Shown here in pieces: positions 54,871-64,000 of a DNA stretch of 64,000 bases. Position 1 is the first letter of the stretch. Every line of letters begins with the position of its first letter. The position numbers and the translations under genes are program-made. Origin of the DNA: Hormiphora californensis (taxonomy: Eukaryota; Ctenophora; Tentaculata; Cydippida; Pleurobrachiidae); the NCBI GenBank assembly GCA_020137815.1, contig CM035360.1, positions 1,392,077-1,456,076 of the forward strand. The letters run 5' to 3'. Under the pieces are notes generated by a model, which did not search any database, was not told the origin of the DNA, and saw nothing but the letters and a program-made list of their open reading frames with translations.

Positions 54871-57255
54871 TCAGGTAGCCCTTGAGCTACTTGGTGCTGC
54901 TTGGCTGAGGAACGAGTGACACCGATCGCATACCCGGACAGGACGCCGTGTTTTGGTGAAGGACAGGCTGGCTGTGTTGGTCGTGCAGCTTTGACAGAAT
55001 ATCTGAGGGGGGAGATGGAGGGTTAGAAAAGTAGGGAGAGGGGTTGGAAAACTGGGGAGAGAGGTTAGAAAAGTAGGGAGAGGGGTTGGAAAACTAGGGA
55101 GAGAGGAGGTTAGAAAACTAGGGAGAGAGGTTAGAAAACTAGGGAGAGAGGGGGTTAGGAAACTAAGAGATATTTAGCATTAGGGAGGGGTTTTAAAACT
55201 ATGGAAAGGGGAGGGGTGTAAAAAACCAAGGTAATAGTTCGTACGTGAAGCGAGATACACAACACATTATGAGTATTGAGGTAGGTTGAGATAAACTGTG
55301 TATAAAGCTCAGTGTATTGAGGTGGGGAGATCATGTCCCCAGTGCAGGGGAGTGGTCTTGCGTCGCGTGCTCTGTGAGGGTTCGGTAGATCAAGAGTGGT
55401 CCGTTATTGATTTACCACCACCCCCCCCCCCCCTCACAGAAGTGAGAGTGGTAGGGGATCTCTGTGAGGGGTGTGTCTGGTATTATAGAACAAGGTGAAT
55501 ATAACCGCAACATTCAGTGATTATGAGTCCTCTATCACCGCACATGATAAGTTCAATATATATTCATATCTTCGATCTTACCTAGTATCTACTATCTAGT
55601 GTTCTCTTTGGGCATGAACATATATTGTGGTGCCAGGGGGACGCGGATCTGGAGATCTGGTTTCCAGAAAGATAGATTTGAAATTGAGATACAGCGAGGA
55701 ACGGTAGTTTGTAATATAAGGACGATGACAAATTGGGTGCTGTCAAGTGTGAAGTCCCTTGATATATACCGCACTGAGAGATACCTATACTGAGAGAGAG
55801 AGAAAGAGAGAGGGGGGAGCGATAGAGGTGTAATTTTGGAGGACGAGTCTATCGAAGCTGCTCCAACAATGGTGGTCATACGTGGAGGAGAGAAATAGAG
55901 AAATAAAGACAGAGAGAGAAAGGGAGAGAAACAAAGAAAGGGCCTGGGGACGGGGTATTGGAATGTTGGAGTTACTCCAAGATGAACATTCAAAACGAGC
56001 CTTTCGCGACGACATCGACAGTTCTATTGATATTATTTAACCAAATCTCTCCTAGATCGTACTTTCTACTTTTCACTTTATCACAGCCCTGAGATTTTAC
56101 CCCCTCTCTCAAGGTGTGTTTGCAATATGTTAGCCCATCTTTCCCCAGGGATCTATCATATAATACGTTTTCAAGTCCACAAGGTGTCTTAAATCTTAGG
56201 CACGTGTCTCCGATAAATGGTCTCGATATTATTCAGACATGAATAGCAGGGTTGTCCCAAATTTTCCAAGCAAAGATTTTCATCATTTTATAGTCACCGC
56301 TATAACGGCTATACCCCCGTATATAACTTGTATCAAGTCTCTATCTTATTTCCGGGTTGTCTGCAATTGTATCATTGCCTGATCATTTGAGAGCACTCTT
56401 CTTCCGCTGACACGGTGTCTAGACAGAACATGATATGATTCAGCCCCTCTCACACTGTCTCCCCTTTTTCATCGACATTCTCTCCCCCTTTCAATCTCCC
56501 CTTCTCTCCCTCCCTACCTCTCATCACACATCCCCCTGCAGCAGAAGTACAAAAGTGTTATATATTCTTCAGTCCCGTTTCAATGGATCACATGACATGG
56601 AGACCCCCTTATCTCAATATCTCACGTGTTTCCATTGATAAGGGACACCCGACCCCGAGATACGTGGTGCCTGGGAATTGGTAGGGGGCTCGAGTTAATG
56701 TGTTATAGGAAAATCAAATTAAGCTGCCTCTCCTGTATGGTATATAATATTGCCAAAAGAGTCTGATCGGGCAGGGTTGTCATTTCTCCAGGAACCGACC
56801 GAATCAGGAGATACTGGTCCCTGATTGGCTGATAACCAGTCACGTGACCTAAATAACGAGTTCTGATTGGTTGTTTACTTGTTTCGGTCGGTTCCTGCAT
56901 TTCTCTATGACTGATGAATTCAGAAATCTTTCCAGGATAGAGATTCCCTAGAACTGACCAAAGCGCACACTAAATTCTAATAAACCTTCCTTGGAAATAT
57001 TTTTCATTCTGTAATTGCTACCCCAGTATTTTTATTTTTTCCCTCTTTTTTCTCTCTTTCTTTTTCTCTCTTTCACTTAACATCTCTCCATTTCTCTCTT
57101 TATGCCAGGGTTGTTTGGTACTCTAACTGGCTTGGTTAGCAGTAGTTTTCCCTGGATCTTTTCCAATATGTCAGTTGTCACTAACCATTGAATTAATGAA
57201 CATCCTTCTCTCTCTCTTTATTTACCTCTCCCTTTCCCTCTCTCTCTTCCCCCCA

Positions 57256-57305
<50 letters not shown>

Positions 57306-58710
57306 CCCCCATCTCTCTCTCTCCATAAATCATACCAAATAGAGCTTGATCCAAACCATATGTTCCTAAAGAATATGCTCTTGACAAAAGAAGGAAGTGT
57401 AATGTGACGAAACAGAGGAGGGACAAACAGCCTAGGTGTGTCGTGCAAACAAAAGGTGCCATACCTTACGACACATTCAGTAGAGTGGAAATATATTGAT
57501 CTACCGAACCATCGCACATGAAATAACGGTGTGAGCCACACAGGAAATTTATAGCTCAACATTATTGTACCAAAGTCAACTGTAACAGAGACTCAAGCGC
57601 CGTATTTGAAGTCAAATCATTAAAATATGGTTCTCTTCCGATCCCATATCATAATATATTACCTTGCCACAATGTCGACAGTGGTGTTTTCTGCGTATTA
57701 ACGTGAACGATTCCTGGCAACTGGCACAACTCGTTGCCTCACTATCGGGAACCCAAACTGGCGCTTCTGAAAGGTAGAGGATATTAGACATGAATATCAG
57801 GCACCATAACTCAGGTCAAGAGGGTGAGATTGGATACCATGATATCTGGCGCCTTTTAAAAACCTGAAAAAGCGGTGAAGCGCTATTGATAGGGTTTTAT
57901 AGGGACTAGAACTGGGCTTCTGAAAGGGATTCGGAGATTGTAGACTAAGGATTTGTTGGCATAAAGTCATCGCGAAGGAAGGCGTTAGCTGGAGTAAATA
58001 TATGATATATGAAGTGAACAAGAGAGGGGACAGGGGAATGATTATTCATGCGCTTTGTGAAGGAGCCGCAGCCGGATTTAGTATTATGGGAATTTTGGAG
58101 CTCTTGAGAGAAATTTGGTGAAACATGCAGGGTGGTCCTTTCTAATCCGTTTATTCTATGACAGGGAGAGAAAGAGAGGGAGAGATAAGAAACATGACTG
58201 ACCCGTCACACTCGGGTCAATTGGCAGTTAATTACCAGCGTCTGGCGCCCCTACGCTCAGCTCCTTCTCCCTGCAGCAGGAGGAGCCCCGCCCAATCATT
58301 CCTTCTTTGAAGAAGCTCTCTTGTGATTCGCTGGGCATCTCCTCACACGCACATATATTACAGCTCTAGCTTCATTATGTGACTTTCTCTCTCTCTCTCT
58401 CTCTCACTCTCTCTCTCTCTCTCTCTCTCACCTTCTCTCTCACTCTCTAACCAATCACCATCTCTTACCAAACCACTACCACTTACAAACACATGCATGT
58501 CCGTGTGTGAGACGAGAGAATTAGAGACAGATATGAAGAGAGAGAAAGAGAGAGAGGGGAGCAAGATAGAGAGAGGTAGAGAAAGAGAGATAGAGACATA
58601 GGGCGGAAGTGTGCTGTGTGTGTTTGTTTGGTGGTGTTTACAGCCCGAAAAGATTACTTCTCTCTCTATATTTCTCTCTCTATCTACCTCTCTCTATATT
58701 TCCATTTTCC

Positions 58711-58742
<32 letters not shown>

Positions 58743-59357
58743 ACTCGCTGCTCTCTACCTTTTTCATTTTTCCCATTCTCTCTCCGGTTCATTTCTCCCT
58801 GGGAAATATTATATGGACATAGTTAGTGCTGGTAAAGGTTTTTCCTAATGCGGCTAGAAACATGGAACGGAAGAAGAGACAGGAAAAGGAAGATAAAGCA
58901 GCGCATATTAGCGAGTACTAATGTTGAGTTATTTGACTCAGCTGCAAGAATAGAAATGACCACTGGCCGGATCAGGAAAGAAGATGAGATACAGAATGAA
59001 GTTTAGCTTGAGGGTAAACTGTAAATCACATTACCCCCTCTTCCATGTGTGTGTGTGTGCGATGGTGGGTAAAATTGATCAAATTGTATAAACCTGACAC
59101 CCAGCTTATATCAGTTAAATCGTTTCCTAGATAATTCTCCATTTTCATGTATCTCTCTTTCTGACGGTCCTCTATCTCTCTCCTTTCTCTCACTAGCTTT
59201 GTCGATCTCAACCCTCGGCAAAGAATAGTCTAACTTTTTTGAAATACGATCATTTAACAATCTACCTATTTTGTTGTTAGAACACTTTTCAAATATTTTC
59301 AGATTAAAGAGTGACGCAAACAGATCACGATGGCCTCGTTGACACGACAGAGAGATG

Positions 59358-59388
<31 letters not shown>

Positions 59389-61309
59389 AGATAGAGAGAC
59401 ACACGGCACATATTTAAGATTCTTGAGAGATTTCAGAGAGAACATGAGACGATAAGTGCTGAGAGTTCATTTGACTGATATAATCACCCTGGAAATGAAC
59501 CGGAAGTCCCCTGGCAGTATGCCCGGGTTCTCTGCAGGTGTGAAATAGGATATGTCAGAGAGAGGGAGAGAGAGAGAATACTACAGAGATAGGAACGTGG
59601 GGGCTTTAGATAATCTGATTAACTTCACCACTCTCTCTCTCTCTCTCTCTATCTATCTTTCCATCACTCTCTCCCCTTCTATCTCCCCAGTCTCTCTCTC
59701 TCACTGTTCACTTGCAGTACCAAATTGTGTATTTTAACACGAAAACTCCACCAAGTTTCACCAAGTTTAGTATGCCAGCTATGACACCATAACAAGTGAC
59801 GTATATCTCCTTCTAAACCTGTCAGTTTCATCTTCCAATCACGTTTCTAACCAAGATCTACCAGGAAAACTTGATACCACCGCCGCCGCGCTTCAGACGA
59901 AATCACTCCAGCACGATATACCCTTTGAGTCTGGAGCGCTCTCCCTCTGTCAGTAGACGGTCAGAGACAAGGGAACCGGCTTTGTCGCTTGCTACCCAAT
60001 GACATATATTGAGATTAGGTCTGACGTTTGTGGATAACAGGAAACTAACTCAACATACAGTAGTTTTTAGTGGCTGATTTGGAAAACTCGGAAGATCTAA
60101 ATTTTACTTCTTCTAAATTAGTCACGACCAATATTAGCAGCTGTGAATGAGCGTTTTACAGAGCGATGTTGGTGCCAACAGGATGCCACCCTCAAGGCTC
60201 AAGTCTTAATCCGGTTCCATTTCGTGAGGCAAATTACCTCAACTTTTATCCTTCAGTCTGCATCATTTTTCACTGTTTACTGGTATTTGCAATGCAGCCT
60301 GGGTGTTAGCCAGAAGACGCATGTTGAGAAACGGTTTCTTTCTCTCTATCTTTTCTCTCTATCTCTATCTCTCTCTCTCACTCCCTCTCTCTCTCAGCTG
60401 GATACTCTCCAACAGACATCTGGGGAGAGATATAACACTTGAGATGTATCTTGCTTGTAACTGTTTAAACCAGACTAGAAGAATTTAAGCCAATAGGTGT
60501 AAAATAGAAAGAAAACGATACATTTTATATGGCTTGGTTTTAGATTTTCCCGATACATGTTCTATTCGGGGATAGGAGGGAAAAGGAGGGGATATATCTC
60601 TTTAGATGGAACTATGACTTGTCTGATCAAACTTACTGCTTCCGTCTGTGGCATACTCAAAATTGTGATGGATGTATTATTATCACGGCCAAAAACATGA
60701 GATCAGGGGAGAGAAATAATAATGAAGGGCAGAAACCAGAGAGGAAACATGGGGATATAGAGAGAAAAATAGAGAAGAGGAAATGAAGCAGAATGTTCAT
60801 TATTATATCATTGCCTGCACGTCACATGAATTATGTGGTTTTTCATCGGAAATTTGACCATGTGTGGTTTAGTTATAATGAGAGAATAGAGATGTAATTT
60901 GCTGTGAATTGCGAGAGTGTCGACCTTGGTTTGTTCAAACCTAGGGTCTAGCTAGGCCATGTCGACCAACATGTCGTTAAAATATAAGCTTGCGAAATCG
61001 AATTAAAGTTTTTTCGATTTGAACTTAAATTTGTGATAAAGAATACGAAGGACGACAGATAAAAATGAAACAAAATAGACTTTGGTCCGCTTTTTCTTGT
61101 GAAGAATTCATATAAGATATCTGACACAATTCTGGCTTTTTTTTCGAACATTAGAAACGCGGTATTACCGTGTCTGGAGGTGGGTGAAATGGGATCCGTC
61201 TCCTCGCACGTGTCAGTAACATGGCCTGTTGAAGAGGTTGATATCCGATCTGATCCAGATGGTTCTGCACACTCCTGGTTCCCCCTCGGCGTTATCTGGC
61301 CCATCTCGT
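54871..61309 (-). CDS. FYVE-domain protein, LST2/ZFYVE28-like (partial model)
   Basis: Firm exons (minus): 57766-57663 and 55002-54871; likely exons 58341-58236 and 61309-61169. The last two firm exons give a full FYVE finger at the C-terminus: [18 protein letters not shown] (WxxD), then [14 protein letters not shown] with the R(R/K)HHCRxCG core, [10 protein letters not shown], and [14 protein letters not shown], stop at 54871. FYVE fingers bind PI3P on endosomes. The C-terminal position and the IRRKHHCR...KPVRVC pattern resemble LST2 (ZFYVE28), a regulator of EGFR traffic; that is tentative because the N-terminal half was not found. The exon at 61169-61309 encodes a Ser/Thr-rich linker ([18 protein letters not shown]). 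Introns are long for this window and full of (GA)n. Confidence 0.72.
55020..55240. repeat. Purine-rich degenerate repeat GGGAGAGAGGTTAGAAAAC
   Basis: About eight diverging copies of a 20-27 bp unit directly upstream (in gene sense) of the last FYVE exon, on the intron side. In gene sense it is pyrimidine-rich and may aid the acceptor. Confidence 0.75.
56789..56897. mobile_element. hAT MITE, 109 bp, copy 3
   Basis: Same family as 31195-31303 and 32483-32591, with the perfect 8-bp duplication CATTTCTC (56781-56788 and 56898-56905). Located in the intron between the two FYVE exons. Confidence 0.97.
57218..57318. repeat. (CT)n-rich tract
   Basis: Low-complexity CT DNA in the FYVE gene intron. 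Similar tracts are at 58387-58445, 58700-58745, 59630-59650 and 60340-60400. Confidence 0.85.
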
Positions 61310-61794
61310 CTGTTTTAGTTATCTGGTGGAAATGGGGTTTAGTTTGTTAGTTATCTAAAAATGGGGTATAAGCTGTTAGACAGAATTCCGGCTGAGGAAT
61401 GACAAGGCAGATTTGAAGACAATGGCCCAAATTTTCAGTTCGGAATGGAGTACTGGGGAAAAGAACGTGTTAAAATGAAAGAGGACTGGATATAATAGAG
61501 AGAAAAGGAAGAGACCCAAACCCCTAAATTGTGTTATTCCCATGAATCCACTGACTGGTGTGAATTTTTCCATCTTTCTTTTTCTTCCCTCTAACTATCC
61601 TTTTTTACCCTTACTCTTTCTCTTTTACCTATGTTTTCCAACGTTCTCTCTCCTTCCCTATCTCTTCTCTCCCTCTCTCTTCTATCGTACACTGTATATA
61701 TATCTTCAAAAGCTACATCATGGAAAATTAAAAGTGTGCAAGGAGCTGCAGAGAGTGTAAGCTTCCGGGGGCCCTCTCACCGCGAGATAGAACT

Positions 61795-62033
61795 AGAAAG
61801 AGAAAGAGAGATATAGAGAGAGATAGAGAGAGATGGAGAGAGAGAGAGAGAAAGAGAGAGATAGAGAGAGAGAGAGAAAGAAAGAGAGAAAGAGAGAGAA
61901 AGAGAGAGAAAGAGCGAGCACGAGAGAGAGAAAAGAGGAGAGAGAGGAGAGAGAGAGAGAAGAGGATAGAGAGAGATAAGAGAGCTAGAGAGAAGAGTAT
62001 TGACGAGAGAGAGAAAGCTCCGAGCAGTAGAGA

Positions 62034-62070
<37 letters not shown>
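61795..62070. repeat. (GA)n-rich tract
   Basis: About 270 bp of GA with interruptions, upstream of the last exon found for the FYVE gene. Confidence 0.9.
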
Positions 62071-62072
<2 letters not shown>

Positions 62073-62099
62073 CAGAGTTAAAGAGAGCTAGTTTATAAG

Positions 62100-63690
62100 C
62101 CACTAGCCGGACTCTGCCCCATATTCGGAGATCTATTATTGGACGGCATCCACAACAGAGAGCAGCTAATTATATAACTTAGTTCTATCTTCCAGAACTG
62201 CAGTAACAACACCGAACTACATGTAATATTAATTATGTTGTAGTATCGTTCTTGAGAGAAGGTTTAGAAGAAGATCTGAGCTTTGAGAGGTGGTGGTGAT
62301 TGGTGGTACAGGTATGTTATAGCGTGCAAAATTCTAAACTGTGAGAGGAGGTTCGACTTACAATAATAAGGTCGTCTGGTTTTAAAAACTTACAATAATA
62401 AGGTCATCTGGTTCACATGGTTGATTCATTTTAAAGGTATGTTGGAGCATTTGTCGTAAATCTTTCGCATTATGTGTTATCATCTAAGGGAATATTGAAG
62501 TGAGTAGATTATAAATGTTTTGTCAAAAAGAATATATATGCAGGCGCCAATTCACCCACCCTAAGAATTATATTTTATAAAATCTATCTATCGTCTCAAC
62601 ACCCATTTTTACATCAAGTCAACGACTCTCGATAATAAATACTATAGTCAGCGAGGCGGCTGTATAATCCTAGAAAAGTTTTAACTTCGCGTTACTGCTA
62701 TTGCCGTGGCAACCAGAACATGAAAGTCTCTGACGTACTATTTACATCATTTCCATCACGATCTGTTTTACTTCAGTGATGAGAATTGAGATCAGAGCAA
62801 TATGTAATTACATTTGTTTAAAAAAATGTTTGATAATAATTCTCGTGCGTTTACTATCCGATATACATACAAAACAATGGTTTGAATTTTTAAACTACAT
62901 AATATCACGATTCACTAAATTATATTGACGACAAACCTAAGTCAAATTAGAAATACCCCTTTATTTTCTACAATAAACTAAACCCCCCCCCCCAGTAATT
63001 GGTGTAATTAATATTAATTACTAATTGGTGTAATTATGATAATTACCTGATCAGCAATGCCACTTATCTGAAGGTACAGGCACTGTAACGTGTCAGCTAC
63101 AACCTATCACGGAATATATTATGTTGTTATTGTATTGCACAAGAAATTAAAATGTCAAATGGTTGTGTTTTTTTACCAAGCTTTATTTAAGCCTGATCTA
63201 TTTCTAATGATGCCGAACCTCCAGCCGCTTCTGAATTTCTAATTTAACTTTTATCTCTCTACAATAATAATTCATCATGATCCTTAAAATAAGATCATTT
63301 CCTTTTGAATGAGGTCAATAATATAATATTGACTCTTTGACATTCCTTTATTATGTCATTTTTTGCGCATTTATAAGGAATCTGGTGAAGCCGAGAGAGA
63401 AAAACGAGAAAATTCTAGAGTGCTGCACTAAATAACAGAAGAAGAAAGCGAATACTGTCAGAAGAAACGAGTTATTGTATGACGTGACATATAATTGTTC
63501 TAGATCGATACAGAGAAACAGTAATAATATATTCCAGATCATAATTAGAAGATCTGTCAGATATTTTTATTATTTTCGATAAAAATAATTACTACTCCAT
63601 GATTCTGATGAAAATCATACTATTATTAAAGCAAATAGGGAAATGATGGGTGATGGTTTTTTTACCAAATATGGCACAAAATTCCTGGAA
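62100..63690. other. A+T-rich intergenic or intronic DNA
   Basis: No exon could be supported on either strand. Contains a small direct repeat ACTTACAATAATAAGGTC (62356 and 62389) and ATTGGTGTAATTA (62998 and 63024). Confidence 0.4.
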
Positions 63691-63790
63691 ATGGCCTTTT
63701 GCACGTGTTGTCCCTAGAGGGACCCTGGCAACCTGCCAGCTTGAGCCTTAAACTGCACGTGCATCCTTGATTCATCTCTCTGCCGGTTGT
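63690..63790 (+). promoter_or_regulatory. Possible promoter with CACGTG palindromes
   Basis: GCACGTG at about 63701 and TGCACGTGCA at about 63755 lie 100-150 bp before the ATG at 63850. CACGTG is an E-box core. Similar palindromes stand near 14715 and 14792, and 15202. Function is inferred from position only. Confidence 0.35.
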
Positions 63791-63849
63791 GTGATTGATC
63801 GTTTGCTCGATTTGATCTGTTCACCCCCTGTTCACCACGTTTCGTGAAC

Positions 63850-63953
63850 ATGACTACTCAACTTCAACACAATCGCCAGCGAGTTTGGAGGAGCCATATG
63901 TCCCAAACTGGCGCTGACGCCTATAGACTACGTGATAGAATCCTACAAAAGAG
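63850..63953 (+). CDS. First exon of an unidentified gene (runs off the window)
   Basis: ATG at 63850, 104 bases, ending AAGAG|GTGATT, a fair splice donor in phase 2. It encodes MTTQLQHNRQRVWRSHMSQT then a basic helix YRLRDRILQKR. Too short to name. Codon use and the donor make it a plausible exon. Confidence 0.4.
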
Positions 63954-64000
63954 GTGATTATTATTCAAAAAATGTTGTCAACACACGTAATAACAAAGTA

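Noticed and set aside
60143-60488. Plus-strand frame of 99 residues near 60.2 kb
   Set aside because: Ends in a CT-rich tract and has no recognisable domain; likely chance in the FYVE gene intron.
60600-60680. Possible small FYVE-gene exon (ATGCCACAGACGGAAGCA before GTAAGT, minus strand)
   Set aside because: The donor is good but the acceptor and phase cannot be fixed, so it is not listed.

Overview
The window is nuclear DNA of an invertebrate animal. Genes are split by short GT-AG introns (often 70-300 bp) and lie a few hundred bases apart on both strands. The gene set is metazoan: a class A GPCR pair, a BTB-BACK protein like BTBD17, Borealin, CtIP and ARFRP1. A secreted FAMeT-like plus CCP protein and heavy MITE, LINE and microsatellite load would fit a sponge or another early-branching marine animal, but the phylum is my inference and is not proven. 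Exons were joined by eye, checking that phase stayed open across every junction; where stated, all phases add up to a whole number of codons.

Layout. 0.5-6.7 kb: a minus-strand coiled-coil gene with octapeptide repeats, with a plus-strand secreted-protein gene nested in one of its introns. 6.9-9.3 kb: fold-back and inverted-repeat elements with telomere-like CCCTAA words. 9.4-12.6 kb: ARFRP1 (minus), whose second intron carries 12 copies of its own 3' splice site. 13.4-14.0 kb: a broken C2H2 zinc-finger gene. 14.2-16.4 kb: an A+T-rich dispersed repeat. 16.6-18.6 kb: a Ser/Thr/Pro-rich gene (minus). 18.7-23.1 kb: a repeat island with a LINE inside inverted arms, a hAT-type element with intact target duplications, and a MITE.

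23.6-37.3 kb is a dense plus-strand run: two unrecognised genes, SDHAF1, DPH3, a TRMT10A-like gene with a frameshift, a degenerate TRM10-like paralogue, a short glucosidase II beta-like protein, Borealin, and CtIP/RBBP8. 37.3-42.84 kb is a two-module satellite array, followed by a truncated LINE (43.4-44.1 kb). 44.3-45.2 kb: an Mpv17-family gene. 45.4-53.5 kb: a BTBD17-like gene that hosts, antisense in one intron, a perfect tandem pair of GPCR genes; another of its introns ends in a 36-unit array of 32 bp, each unit carrying a 3' splice site. 54.9-61.3 kb: a FYVE-domain gene (minus) in (GA)n-rich DNA. The right edge holds the first exon of a plus-strand gene.

The most notable signals are: (1) two unrelated genes in which a minisatellite is made of the gene's own splice acceptor plus exon start; (2) a 109-bp hAT MITE family with perfect 8-bp target duplications, one copy of which supplies the C-terminus and stop codon of the TRM10-like paralogue; (3) nested antisense genes; (4) the nine-plus-nine-copy two-module satellite next to CtIP.
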